A DNA stretch of 41,989 nucleotides from an uncultured Veillonellaceae bacterium (GTDB lineage Bacteria; Bacillota; Negativicutes; Selenomonadales; Selenomonadaceae), in assembly GCA_902801565.1 (NCBI GenBank), contig CADCIX010000024.1, forward strand, positions 1-41,989. The letters run 5' to 3'. This document shows, in pieces, positions 1 through 7,627 of the stretch. Each line of letters starts with the position of its first letter. Within the stretch, counting starts at the first letter, position 1. The notes beneath the pieces were generated by a model. That model was given only the letters and a program-made list of their open reading frames with translations. It was not told the DNA's origin and made no database searches. Both the position numbers and the translations under genes were made by a program.

Positions 1-1
1 C

Positions 2-85
2 CCGGAGGAACTGAAGGCGGATGTGCTGCGGTTCCTGGCGAGGATTGGGCGGTACTTTTCGGAAGAGATTTTCCATGGTGCATAA
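2..85 (+). CDS. C-terminal end of an unidentified protein (partial)
   Basis: An open frame enters from the left edge and stops at TAA, positions 83-85, giving 27 residues that end in SEEIFHGA. The codons have the G/C-rich third positions of the neighbouring real genes, and the peptide is charged and helical in character (leucine and arginine at regular spacing), so it reads as the tail of a genuine gene. The next gene on this side is convergent and ends 26 bases away. Too little is present to name a family or function. Confidence 0.55.
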   Translation, partial: PEELKADVLRFLARIGRYFSEEIFHGA

Positions 86-111
86 TGTAGCATCCTGTCG
101 TTGGCGGAAAT

Positions 112-441
112 TTATGATAACGGGTCTTCTTGAAGGCATTCGGCGAGATTTCTTCCCCCATACAGAACACGAAGAATATAAACTGAGGTTGTTTTGTCTT
201 CTACAATATAAAAAATAAGAAACTTTCCAGATGTCATTTTTCTGACCTGTCTGCTTTTCCATGGTTCATGTGGGTATACAGCATATCGTGAGGGCATATT
301 GCGAAGGCTGAAGATGGCAGTTTTCAACTTGGTATGGCAATGCTTGGCAAAGTCTTCATTCAAGAGCGTGGAAGCGAAGTATTCATAGATGTATCGCAAG
401 TCGTATTCTGCAGTTGGAAGGATTGTTATTGAAAAGTTCAT
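112..441 (-). CDS. RelE/ParE-family toxin of a type II toxin-antitoxin pair
   Basis: This 109-residue protein has the layout of the RelE/ParE superfamily: an N-terminal helical stretch (residues 10-50, with an AEYDLRYIYEYF helix) and then a basic beta-sheet half containing RKMTSGKFLIFYIV and VYILRVLYGGRNL. RelE-type members cleave mRNA on the ribosome and ParE-type members poison gyrase; the sequence alone does not decide between them. Its ATG overlaps the antitoxin stop codon by four bases (ATGA), so the two are translationally coupled, with the antitoxin first as in relBE and dinJ-yafQ. It lies convergent to the partial gene at the left edge. The family call is solid; the molecular target is open. 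Confidence 0.85.
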   Translation of the reverse strand: MNFSITILPTAEYDLRYIYEYFASTLLNEDFAKHCHTKLKTAIFSLRNMPSRYAVYPHEPWKSRQVRKMTSGKFLIFYIVEDKTTSVYILRVLYGGRNLAECLQEDPLS

Positions 442-746
442 ATGCCATAGTCCTTTTCCATTTCACGAAACACATCTCTAGCAGGCTTTCCTTCTTTTCG
501 GAGATATGCCTGATAGCCATCTTCCAGAAGACTGTTCAGGGCATCTTCGGATAGGGAGGCTGTTTCAACACGATGTTTTTCGGGAAGAGAGAGAGGAAAA
601 GGGATACAGCGCCGCATGGCGACTTGTTTTAAAAAAATGTTAACAGCATTGGAAAGCGGCAGTCCCAAAGCCGTTAGGACTTGCTCGGCACTTTCCTTGA
701 CGCCAGGTTCTAGACGAATGTACACACTGGATGTCTTGGCAGCCAT
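438..746 (-). CDS. RelB/DinJ-family antitoxin
   Basis: This 102-residue protein starts with a ribbon-helix-helix DNA-binding segment (SSVYIRLEPGVKESAEQVL, then the helix LGLPLSNAVNIFLKQV, roughly residues 5-45), characteristic of the RelB/DinJ family. The C-terminal half, rich in acidic residues and ending EMEKDYGI, would wrap and neutralise the toxin. I chose the ATG at 744-746 rather than an upstream in-frame ATG at 779 because AAGGAG lies at 756-761 with proper spacing, whereas 779 falls upstream of the predicted -10 region's transcript start. Antitoxins of this family usually repress their own operon, and an inverted repeat sits over the -35 region just upstream. Confidence 0.87.
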   Translation of the reverse strand: MAAKTSSVYIRLEPGVKESAEQVLTALGLPLSNAVNIFLKQVAMRRCIPFPLSLPEKHRVETASLSEDALNSLLEDGYQAYLRKEGKPARDVFREMEKDYGI

Positions 747-767
747 ATTATCACACTCCTTGGGAAT

Positions 768-800
768 AGTATATGGCATTGTATCGCAAATAGCAATACA
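768..800 (-). promoter_or_regulatory. Promoter and probable autoregulatory operator of the toxin-antitoxin operon
   Basis: On the reverse strand a -35 TTGCTA (791-796), a 17-base spacer and a -10 TATACT (768-773) precede the antitoxin start. The inverted repeat TGTAT (780-784) / ATACA (796-800) covers the spacer and the -35 element. A ribbon-helix-helix antitoxin bound there would block RNA polymerase. The hexamers and repeat are seen in the sequence; the binding is inferred from the family. Confidence 0.6.
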
Positions 801-1066
801 TAATTAAATAGAGGTCTTGCTTTCGGCAGGATTTCCTCGTAAAATGGAAAGGCATAATATAAATGATACTTGAATCCGTGAAACCCGACCTCAAAAAATG
901 TGCTTCATGTCCTATCAGCACTAAGCTGACACACCATTTGCACTCGTCACCCAACGGGTGAAAGAAACGAATGTGGCGTCAAACCAGTATTGACATGTGG
1001 TGAAGGGTGTTTTCCCGGAATGAGTTTCACTGATACAGGTGATAGATTTGGGACTGGTGAAATGAT
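801..1066. other. Gene-free stretch between the toxin-antitoxin promoter and surE
   Basis: No convincing gene is present. It is more AT-rich than the flanking genes. A small hairpin TCACCC-aac-GGGTGA lies around 947-961. A short reverse-strand open stretch of about 23 codons ends at the stop at 921-923 and could be a gene remnant or part of a dispersed repeat. No clear surE promoter was found; a TTGACA at 990-995 lacks a good -10 at the right distance. Confidence 0.4.
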
Positions 1067-1822
1067 ATGAGGATATTGCTGTCGAATGACGATGGGATTC
1101 AGGCGGAGGGCATCCAGGCCCTGGTGAAGGTGCTGTCCGGAAGCCACGATGTGGTGGTTTGCGCGCCGATGCGGGAGCAGAGCGGCATGGCCCATGCGCT
1201 GAATGTCCACAAGAGGCTGGAGATTGCGCGGAACAGGGAACTGGAGGCGCGTTATCCCGTGGAAGCGTGGATGATCGACGGAACCCCCACGGATTGCGTG
1301 AAGATCTATCTGGAGGCCATAGCGGAAGGATGGAAGCCGGATCTGGTCATCTCCGGCATCAACCATGGCGCGAATCTGGCCACGGATGTGCTGTATTCGG
1401 GAACGGTTGGGGCTGCCATGGAGGGATTCCTGCACGACATTCCCTCCGTTGCCCTTTCGGGGGACAAGAATTCCAGGATTCCCTTTGTGCAGGTGGCAGA
1501 AATCGCGGCGGACTATCTGGTAAAGACGATGGAGGAGCGGGAGGACGCCTTTTTCCTTAATGTGAATTTTCCGAAGGAACTGGCAGCGGGGAAGCCGCAG
1601 TTCGTGTTCAGCCAGCTGGGGAAGAGGGATTACCTTAATGCCTACACCAAGGAAGTGGATGAGGACGGGCGCATGTATTTCACCGTGGCCGGGGATATCA
1701 TCGACCTGGACAAGGGGGAAGCCACGGACATCTATGCGGTGGAGTCCGGGCTCATCTCCGTGACGCCGCTTCATGCCGACCTTACGGACTACGTGATGCT
1801 GGACGAACAACTGAAAAAGTAA
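1067..1822 (+). CDS. surE: 5'/3'-nucleotidase SurE
   Basis: SurE is a cytoplasmic, metal-dependent phosphatase that dephosphorylates nucleoside 5'- and 3'-monophosphates. The 251-residue length is normal for the family. The N-terminal LSNDDGI motif supplies the metal ligands D8 and D9, EQSGM carries S39, and ISGINHGAN (around residues 95-103, N99) followed by YSGTVGAAMEG completes the active site. The start is the ATG in front of RILLSNDDG, since nothing upstream is in frame with the family; its ribosome binding site (GGTGAAA) is weak. It is followed by a hairpin and then the ahcY promoter, so it appears to be transcribed separately from the methyl-cycle genes downstream. Confidence 0.95.
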   Translation: MRILLSNDDGIQAEGIQALVKVLSGSHDVVVCAPMREQSGMAHALNVHKRLEIARNRELEARYPVEAWMIDGTPTDCVKIYLEAIAEGWKPDLVISGINHGANLATDVLYSGTVGAAMEGFLHDIPSVALSGDKNSRIPFVQVAEIAADYLVKTMEEREDAFFLNVNFPKELAAGKPQFVFSQLGKRDYLNAYTKEVDEDGRMYFTVAGDIIDLDKGEATDIYAVESGLISVTPLHADLTDYVMLDEQLKK

Positions 1823-1830
1823 GGCGAAGA

Positions 1831-1860
1831 ATACCGGCGAATCTTTTTGCTTGCCGGTAT
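1831..1860 (+). terminator. Hairpin downstream of surE
   Basis: ATACCGGC (1831-1838) and GCCGGTAT (1853-1860) form an 8-bp perfect stem followed by ATTTTAT. The short T-run makes it a modest intrinsic terminator. Its 3' arm overlaps the spacer of the ahcY promoter. Confidence 0.5.
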
Positions 1861-1875
1861 ATTTTATGATAGAAT
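1847..1875 (+). promoter_or_regulatory. Predicted sigma70-type promoter of ahcY-mtaD
   Basis: TTGCTT (1847-1852), a 17-base spacer and TAGAAT (1870-1875) lie about 34 bases before the ahcY start, leaving room only for a short leader with GGAGG. No SAM- or SAH-sensing riboswitch fits in this leader. Confidence 0.5.
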
Positions 1876-1908
1876 AGGGCTATTGGAAAGGAATGGAGGA
1901 CAATCATC

Positions 1909-3150
1909 ATGGAGTCAATGATTCGCGATATCAAGCTTGCCCCCTCCGGGCACGACAAGATCAACTGGGTAAAGAATTTCATGCCGGTCATGGCAGCGAT
2001 CGACAAGGAATATTCCGAGACAAAGCCCTTTGCAGGAAAGAAGATTGTCATAACCCTTCATCTGGAGGCGAAGACGGCCTATATGGCCCAGGTGTTCCAT
2101 CATGCCGGCGCCGAGGTGGCGGTCACGGGGAGCAATCCCCTCTCCACCCAGGATGATGTGGCTGCTGCCCTTGCGGAGTCCGGGGTTCATGTCTTTGCAA
2201 CCCATGGCTGCACGGCAGAGGAATATGACATGTACATCAACAAGGCGCTGGATCTCCAGCCGGATTTCGTCATGGATGACGGCGGCGACACGGTGCACAT
2301 GCTTCATACGAAGCGGCGGGAGCTCCTGCCGGGAATCCTGGGAGGCTCGGAGGAGACGACGACGGGGGTCATACGGCTTCGCGCACTGGAGGCACAGGGG
2401 AAACTGGAATTCCCCATGATTGCGGCGAACGATGCCTACTGCAAGTATCTCTTTGACAATCGCTATGGCACGGGCCAGTCCACTTGGGATGGCATCATGC
2501 GCACGACAAACCTTGTCATTGCAGGGAAGACCGTGGTCATTGCAGGCTATGGCTGGTGCGGCAAGGGCGGTGCCATGCGTGCCAAGGGCCTGGGGGCCAA
2601 TGTTGTCATCACGGAGGTGGATCCCATCAAGGCAATTGAGGCAGTGTTTGACGGGTTCCGCGTCATGCCCATGGACGAGGCAGCAAAGATCGGGGATATC
2701 TTCCTGACACTCACAGGGGACAAGGATGTCATTCGCAAGCAGCATTTTGCGGTGATGAAGGATGGCGCGATGATGGCGAACTCCGGCCATTTCGATGTGG
2801 AGATCAACATTCCGGAACTGGAGGGAATGTCTGTTTCCCGTCGTACCGTGCGCAACAATATCGAGGAATTCAAGCAGAAGGATGGGCGCAAGCTCTATCT
2901 TCTGGCAGAGGGGCGTCTGGTGAATCTGGCGGCGGGGGATGGCCATCCCGCAGAGATCATGGACCTGTCCTTTGCGGTGCAGTTCTTTTCTGCCCTTCAC
3001 ATCGTCCGGCATTATGCGGAGCTCTCCAAGGGCGTTCACCTGATGCCGGAGGAAATCAACACGAAGATTGCGGAAATGAAGCTCAAGTCCATGGGAATCA
3101 GCATCGATACCCTTACGCCGGAGCAGAAGGCGTATCTCTCGATGGCTTGA
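1909..3150 (+). CDS. ahcY: Adenosylhomocysteinase (short, archaeal/Thermotoga-like form)
   Basis: AhcY reversibly hydrolyses S-adenosylhomocysteine (SAH) to homocysteine and adenosine with tightly bound NAD+, removing the inhibitory product of methyltransferases. Visible motifs are the substrate half (DDGGDTVHMLHTK, about residues 124-136; IAANDAYCKYLFDNRYGTGQS, about 171-191) and the Rossmann NAD site GYGWCGKGGAMRAKGLGA (about 212-229), then LTGDKDVI and MANSGHFDVEI. At 413 residues it lacks the insertion and the C-terminal lysine/tyrosine tail of the longer bacterial and eukaryotic forms. It ends PEQKAYLSMA, as in the short form. GGAGG precedes the ATG. The gene is 15 bases upstream of an SAH/MTA deaminase, so its natural substrate may include S-inosylhomocysteine. 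Confidence 0.95.
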   Translation: MESMIRDIKLAPSGHDKINWVKNFMPVMAAIDKEYSETKPFAGKKIVITLHLEAKTAYMAQVFHHAGAEVAVTGSNPLSTQDDVAAALAESGVHVFATHGCTAEEYDMYINKALDLQPDFVMDDGGDTVHMLHTKRRELLPGILGGSEETTTGVIRLRALEAQGKLEFPMIAANDAYCKYLFDNRYGTGQSTWDGIMRTTNLVIAGKTVVIAGYGWCGKGGAMRAKGLGANVVITEVDPIKAIEAVFDGFRVMPMDEAAKIGDIFLTLTGDKDVIRKQHFAVMKDGAMMANSGHFDVEINIPELEGMSVSRRTVRNNIEEFKQKDGRKLYLLAEGRLVNLAAGDGHPAEIMDLSFAVQFFSALHIVRHYAELSKGVHLMPEEINTKIAEMKLKSMGISIDTLTPEQKAYLSMA

Positions 3151-3165
3151 ACTGGGGGCGATTGA

Positions 3166-4446
3166 ATGAATACGCTGATCAAGAATGTCTCTGCCCTGCT
3201 TCCCGATGGCGAGGTGAAGCAAGGGGATATTGCCATTGAGGGGAACCTCATCAAGTCTGTGGGAAGTGTGGCGGAGGATTTCAAGCCGGACAAGGTGATT
3301 GACGGCAGCGGCAAGTTTGCTGTCCCGGGATTTGTCAATGCCCACACCCATGCCTCCATGACCCTTCTTCGGAGTCATGCCGATGACATGGCCCTCATGG
3401 AATGGCTGCAGGACAAGATCTGGCCTGTGGAAGACAAGATGACGGAGGATGATCTCTATTGGGGCGCCATGCTGGCAGCCGTGGAGATGATACGGTCCGG
3501 CACCACGGCTTTTGCCGATATGTATGGGCCTTACGTGGATGGCATTGCAAGGGCGACCATTGACTCCGGACTGCGTGGGATCCTGGCCCGCGGGATCGTG
3601 GCGGTGGCTCCGGGAGCCTATGAGAAGCTGGAGGACAGCGTCCGCCTTTACAAGACCTATCACGGGGCGGAAAATGGTCGCATCACCGTGATGCTGAGTC
3701 CCCATGCCCTCTACACCTGCCCGCCGGAATTCATCAAGGCACTGGCGGACAAGGCCAAGGCTTTGGGGGCGGAGGTTCATATCCACATGTCGGAAACCGA
3801 GGGGGAAGTGAAGGACTGCCTGAAGAATTACGGCAAGCGTCCCTTTGCCCATGTGGAGTCCACGGGACTTTTCGAGAATGGGACACTGGCAGCCCATTGT
3901 GTCCATCTCGATGATGAGGATATTGGGATCATCAAAAAATACAACATCCGCGTCGCCCATAATCCCGGAAGCAACCTGAAACTGGCAAGCGGCATTGCCC
4001 CTGTGCAGCGGCTGTTGGATGAGGGCATTTGCGTTGGATTGGGCACGGATGGGGCCTCCAGCAACAACAATCTGGACATGCTGGAGGAGGTACGCCTTGC
4101 GGCACTGATTGGCAAGGTGCAGACCATGGATCCGCAGGCGGTGCCTGCTTTCTCGGCAATACAGATGGGAACGGAATTCGGTGCCAGGGCTGTGGGCCTC
4201 AAGGATGTGGGACGGCTGGAGGCAGGTTGCAAGGCGGACCTCGTCCTCTATTCCACGGAAGGCCCGGAATGGCATCCGCGTTATAATCTGGTCTCACTGC
4301 TGGCATATTCCGCGAATTCCGGCTCGGTGGATACTGTGTTGGTGGACGGAAAACTTCTCATGGAGAAGAAGCAGCTTCTCACCATTGACGAGGAAAAGGT
4401 ATTCTTTGAGGTGGACCGCTGCGCAAAACATTTGATGAATGATTGA
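3166..4446 (+). CDS. mtaD: 5-methylthioadenosine/S-adenosylhomocysteine deaminase (amidohydrolase)
   Basis: This 426-residue protein is a TIM-barrel amidohydrolase of the TrzN/ATZ/MtaD branch. Metal ligands are visible in order: NAHTHASM with H60 and H62, then [13 protein letters not shown] and [13 protein letters not shown]. The C-terminal segment (ADLVLY, then [13 protein letters not shown]) is the usual beta-sandwich return. MtaD-type enzymes deaminate SAH to S-inosylhomocysteine, and also methylthioadenosine and adenosine. It follows ahcY by 15 bases in the same transcription unit and is closed by a strong hairpin, which supports a role in SAH clearance rather than guanine or triazine metabolism. 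Exact substrate preference cannot be read from the sequence. Confidence 0.88.
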   Translation: MNTLIKNVSALLPDGEVKQGDIAIEGNLIKSVGSVAEDFKPDKVIDGSGKFAVPGFVNAHTHASMTLLRSHADDMALMEWLQDKIWPVEDKMTEDDLYWGAMLAAVEMIRSGTTAFADMYGPYVDGIARATIDSGLRGILARGIVAVAPGAYEKLEDSVRLYKTYHGAENGRITVMLSPHALYTCPPEFIKALADKAKALGAEVHIHMSETEGEVKDCLKNYGKRPFAHVESTGLFENGTLAAHCVHLDDEDIGIIKKYNIRVAHNPGSNLKLASGIAPVQRLLDEGICVGLGTDGASSNNNLDMLEEVRLAALIGKVQTMDPQAVPAFSAIQMGTEFGARAVGLKDVGRLEAGCKADLVLYSTEGPEWHPRYNLVSLLAYSANSGSVDTVLVDGKLLMEKKQLLTIDEEKVFFEVDRCAKHLMND

Positions 4447-4454
4447 TTGAGATG

Positions 4455-4494
4455 AGGAACTATCACAAAGGCTCGGCTTTTCGTGATAGTTCCT
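4455..4494 (+). terminator. Intrinsic terminator after mtaD
   Basis: AGGAACTATCAC (4455-4466) pairs perfectly with GTGATAGTTCCT (4483-4494), 12 bp, with extra AAAG/CTTT pairing in the loop region. It ends the ahcY-mtaD unit. Its position is also an argument against starting the next gene at the ATG at 4443. Confidence 0.8.
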
Positions 4495-4529
4495 TTGCTA
4501 CGAAAACCAGGGAAACAGGTGGTGATTTT

Positions 4530-7046
4530 TTGGAGAAGAGGAAATCTTCCCGTTCAGGTTCGGGGAAGAAGACGAGAAAGAAGTCAATGGTGAAAAGCCC
4601 CCGGGAAGAGCGTCGATATGAACTCATAGGCATTGTTTTTGCAGTTATCAGTATTCTATCGATTTGCGGGATCTTCGGTTTGAACGCGGGATTTGTAGGG
4701 TCTTATTTTGCCAAATTCCTTCAGTATATGTTTGGCATTGGGGCAATCGTTGCCTCCGGCATCATCATGCTCATCGGCCTCCAATATATTGTCAGGCATC
4801 ATGGCATCGTTTATTCTGCCAGGTTTTTCGGCCTGATGGCACTGTTTGCCTCTTTGCTGGCGGTCTATCATCATTTCACGGTGCCTCCGGGAGAGGAAAT
4901 CATGCCGAACAGCTTGGCGAAGGGGGGCGGCCTGCTGGGAGGCGGGGTGCTCTTTCTCCTTCGGAAGTTCTTTGGGGTGGACGGCGCCATCGTCGTTCTG
5001 GGGGGCGGCATTGTGGGCGCCATCCTGCTCTCCACGACCTGGTCTCTGGCCACAGGGCTGCTGAAGACGAAAGAGAAGGCCATGAAAGGCGCTACTGCAG
5101 CGGGAACCGTTCTGGCCGTGACATATGACAAGGTGGCAGAGGTTGGTGACCGGGTTGAGGAGCGCGTCGTGGAAACCGTGAAGGAACGGGTGCAGCAGGT
5201 AAGACAGAAAAAGGCCGCGTATAATCAGGATGAGGATGAGAGGTTCCAGGGGGAAATGCCTCAGCCGGAACAAGGGAAGGATGAGGCGGTACTCCTTCAG
5301 CAGGAGCATGGGACGGTGTTGCCATCGGAGCGGCGGGACAGTGGATTGGATGCGAGCGGGCCTGTGCTTCGGGCGGATGCGTTCCGGAGTACGGAGCAGA
5401 CAGAGCAGCCTGCAAAACCGTCCTTTACTATTGAATACAGCAATGACAGAAGCGGCGCAGAGGAAGCGGAGGGCTTTGAGGAGCCGGAGATTGCTGCGGA
5501 GGAAATGGATTTTTCCGTGCCCTCCTTCACGGAGGAGCCTTTGCAGACTTCGGGCGATCAGGAAGGGGAACCGCAGCCACCTGCACCAAAGCCCTATGAG
5601 TTGCCGCAGATTTCCCATATCCTTTCCAAGCGGGCCAAAAAGAAAAGCGTGGCCCTGGAAATGGAAATCGAGGAAAATGCCCGCACCCTTGCCAAGACGC
5701 TGGAGGACTTCCATGTGAAGGCGAATATCATCAATGCCTGCCATGGGCCTGCGGTCACCCGTTATGAGCTGGAGCCTGCCCCCGGTGTCAAGGTCAGCAA
5801 GATCACGAACCTGGCAGATGATCTGGCCCTGAGTCTTGCGGCCTTTTCCGTGCGCATCGAGCCGATTCCGGGAAAGTCTGCCATTGGCATTGAGGTGCCG
5901 AACAAAGAGCTGGAGGGAGTCCAGCTCAGGGAAGTGCTGGAGAACGAGGCCTTTTCTTCTGCAAAATCGAAGCTTACCGTGGGGCTTGGCATGGACATCG
6001 GCGGACAGGCGATTTTCGCGGATCTGGCAAAGATGCCCCATCTTCTGGTGGCGGGTGCCACGGGGTCCGGCAAGTCCGTCTGCGTGAATACCCTCATCAC
6101 CAGCATCCTGTTCAAGGCAAAACCCGACGAGGTGAAGTTCATCCTCATCGATCCCAAGATGGTGGAGCTTTCCAACTATAACGGCATTCCCCATCTCATG
6201 GTGCCCGTGGTCACGGATGCGAAAAAGGCGGCTTCCGTGCTGAACTGGGCGGTGCAGGAGATGGAGAAGCGCTATGCGAAGTTTGCGGAGAACACCGTCA
6301 GGAACATGGAAACCTACAACAGCAAGTTCCCCGATGACAAGATGTTCTCGATTGTCATCATCATTGACGAGCTGGCGGATCTCATGATGGTGGCTCCCCA
6401 TGATGTGGAGGACGCGATTTGCCGCCTGGCCCAGAAGGCCCGCGCCGCAGGCATTCACCTTGTCCTTGCAACCCAGCGGCCTTCCGTGGATGTCATCACG
6501 GGCATCATCAAGGCGAACATTCCGTCCCGCATTTCCTTTGCGGTTTCTTCCCAGATCGACTCCCGCACGATACTGGATTCCAGCGGTGCCGAGAAGCTTC
6601 TGGGCAAGGGGGACATGCTCTTCTATCCCGTGGGGGCCTCCAAGCCCCGCCGTGTCCAGGGGGCCTTTGTCAGCGATGAGGAAGTGGAGATGCTTCTCGA
6701 CTTCATCCGAAGCCAGGGGCAGGAAGTGGAAGCCAATGAGGAGATCATCAGCTTCACGGAAAATGCCATGGCAGAGGAGGAAAACGGGAAGAAGGCGAAA
6801 GGGGAAAAGGATGCGCCAAAGCTGGATGCCCTGCTGGAGGAGGCTGTGAATCTGGTCATGTCCACGGGACAGGCCTCTGCCTCCAATGTGCAGCGCCGCT
6901 TCCGTGTCGGCTATACGAGGGCGGCCCGGCTCATCGACACGATGGAGCAACTGGGCATCGTCGGCCCGTCGATGGGCAGCAAGCCGCGGGAAATCATCAT
7001 GAATTCGGAAGATGCCCTGAATGTGGTGCATAATGCGCAGGCATGA
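4530..7046 (+). CDS. ftsK: DNA translocase FtsK/SpoIIIE
   Basis: FtsK/SpoIIIE is a septal, membrane-anchored motor that pumps chromosomal DNA during division. The order seen is: a basic N-terminus (KKTRKKS), four hydrophobic membrane segments (about residues 35-180), an acidic/proline-rich linker (about 230-360), the RecA-like motor with Walker A GATGSGKS (about 509-516) and Walker [14 protein letters not shown] (about 608-620), and a C-terminal winged-helix gamma domain ([20 protein letters not shown]), which reads chromosome polarity sequences. I prefer the TTG at 4530 because AGGTGG is correctly placed before it (4517-4522). The upstream in-frame ATG at 4443 lies before the mtaD terminator hairpin. 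The product is then 838 residues, normal for the family. Confidence 0.93.
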   Translation: MEKRKSSRSGSGKKTRKKSMVKSPREERRYELIGIVFAVISILSICGIFGLNAGFVGSYFAKFLQYMFGIGAIVASGIIMLIGLQYIVRHHGIVYSARFFGLMALFASLLAVYHHFTVPPGEEIMPNSLAKGGGLLGGGVLFLLRKFFGVDGAIVVLGGGIVGAILLSTTWSLATGLLKTKEKAMKGATAAGTVLAVTYDKVAEVGDRVEERVVETVKERVQQVRQKKAAYNQDEDERFQGEMPQPEQGKDEAVLLQQEHGTVLPSERRDSGLDASGPVLRADAFRSTEQTEQPAKPSFTIEYSNDRSGAEEAEGFEEPEIAAEEMDFSVPSFTEEPLQTSGDQEGEPQPPAPKPYELPQISHILSKRAKKKSVALEMEIEENARTLAKTLEDFHVKANIINACHGPAVTRYELEPAPGVKVSKITNLADDLALSLAAFSVRIEPIPGKSAIGIEVPNKELEGVQLREVLENEAFSSAKSKLTVGLGMDIGGQAIFADLAKMPHLLVAGATGSGKSVCVNTLITSILFKAKPDEVKFILIDPKMVELSNYNGIPHLMVPVVTDAKKAASVLNWAVQEMEKRYAKFAENTVRNMETYNSKFPDDKMFSIVIIIDELADLMMVAPHDVEDAICRLAQKARAAGIHLVLATQRPSVDVITGIIKANIPSRISFAVSSQIDSRTILDSSGAEKLLGKGDMLFYPVGASKPRRVQGAFVSDEEVEMLLDFIRSQGQEVEANEEIISFTENAMAEEENGKKAKGEKDAPKLDALLEEAVNLVMSTGQASASNVQRRFRVGYTRAARLIDTMEQLGIVGPSMGSKPREIIMNSEDALNVVHNAQA

Positions 7047-7063
7047 GAAGTCCTGTTTTCTTC

Positions 7064-7092
7064 TTGACAAAAGGAATAAATTGCATTAATAT
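7064..7092 (+). promoter_or_regulatory. Strong predicted promoter of the mutase operon
   Basis: TTGACA (7064-7069), a 17-base spacer and TAATAT (7087-7092) make the best sigma70-like promoter in the window. Transcription would begin near 7100, just before the cobalamin aptamer, giving a leader of about 530 bases. Confidence 0.8.
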
Positions 7093-7104
7093 TGGCATAG
7101 GAAT

Positions 7105-7400
7105 TGAATATGGTAGGGGATAGGTGTCCATAGGACTTAATAGGGAATCCGGTGCAGCATAGTCTAAGCCGGAGCGGTCCCGCCACTGTAGGGTGGAGTC
7201 TTGCACAATCATGTCACTGGGGTAGATATGCGTACCTTGGGAAGGCGTGCAATGCGGTGCCATCGGCGCTTCAGCGCCGCGAATGGCACCCATGCGAGAG
7301 CGTCCCGTGACAGCGAGCACGAAGTGCGAAGCTGGAACGGCTGACGCTTACCGCAGACGATGAAACCGAGCCAGGAGAACTGCCTGTTCCAGCATCACCG
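7105..7400 (+). ncRNA. Cobalamin riboswitch (adenosylcobalamin aptamer) with an enlarged peripheral domain
   Basis: The conserved parts of the cobalamin aptamer are present in order: GGTGTCC-ata-GGAC (7123-7136), AATAGGGAATCCGGTG (7139-7154), GCGGTCCCGCCACTGT (about 7174-7189), CACTGGG...GGGAAGG (about 7214-7245) and the B12 box GAGCCAGGAGAACTGCC (7368-7384). A helix TTGCAC (7201-7206) / GTGCAA (7247-7252) closes the middle region. Between that helix and the B12 box lies an insertion of about 100 bases with two extra hairpins. The aptamer identity is firm. The exact outer boundary (P1) is approximate. It sits in the leader of the adenosylcobalamin-dependent mutase genes. Confidence 0.92.
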
Positions 7401-7627
7401 TTGACCTTTGGCTTTGCCAAAGCGTCGTGCCTGCGAGCGATGGGTAGGGGATTGGATCTATGTATTGGGAGTCTCATGGCATAGATGCTGGTATAGTGGG
7501 ATGGTCTTGGAATCATCGAGGAAAGCAGCTTTGTTCCGGGGATACGATATGGACGGCAATCTGACTGCACGTTTGCAGGCGGGTTGCCGTTATTTTATTC
7601 CGAAAATTTCTGTGAGGAGGCTGTATT
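7401..7627 (+). promoter_or_regulatory. Long leader between the riboswitch aptamer and mutA (expression platform)
   Basis: This stretch holds no credible gene. It contains CTTTGGC-ttt-GCCAAAG (7406-7422), a hairpin ATCTATG (7456-7462) / CATAGAT (7480-7486), and a terminator-like hairpin at 7553-7590. The mutA ribosome binding site GAGGAGG lies at 7614-7620. How ligand binding is passed to the distal hairpin over about 150 bases is not evident from simple complementarity. Confidence 0.6.
7553..7600 (+). terminator. Terminator-like hairpin in the mutA leader
   Basis: ACGGCAA (7553-7559) pairs with TTGCCGT (7584-7590), and CTGCA (7565-7569) with TGCAG (7574-7578) inside. It is followed directly by TATTTTATT. 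It ends 27 bases before the mutA ATG and is the natural candidate for riboswitch-controlled transcription termination. Confidence 0.6.

Noticed and set aside
947-1810. A 287-codon reverse-strand open frame across surE
   Set aside because: Antisense to surE, His/Pro/Arg-rich, no recognisable domain.
1861-1908. A SAM or SAH riboswitch before ahcY
   Set aside because: The leader after the predicted promoter is only about 30 bases, too short for any known aptamer.
1915-4275. A 786-codon open frame on the reverse strand opposite ahcY and mtaD
   Set aside because: It is antisense to two well-supported genes, has low-complexity His/Arg/Leu-rich composition typical of the shadow of GC-biased codons, and no ribosome binding site or family motif.
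4443-4529. ATG at 4443 as the ftsK start
   Set aside because: It would place the first codons across the mtaD terminator hairpin (4455-4494) and overlap mtaD without a ribosome binding site; the TTG at 4530 has one.
4656-7070. An 804-codon reverse-strand open frame across ftsK
   Set aside because: Antisense to a gene with clear Walker motifs; composition is that of a shadow frame.
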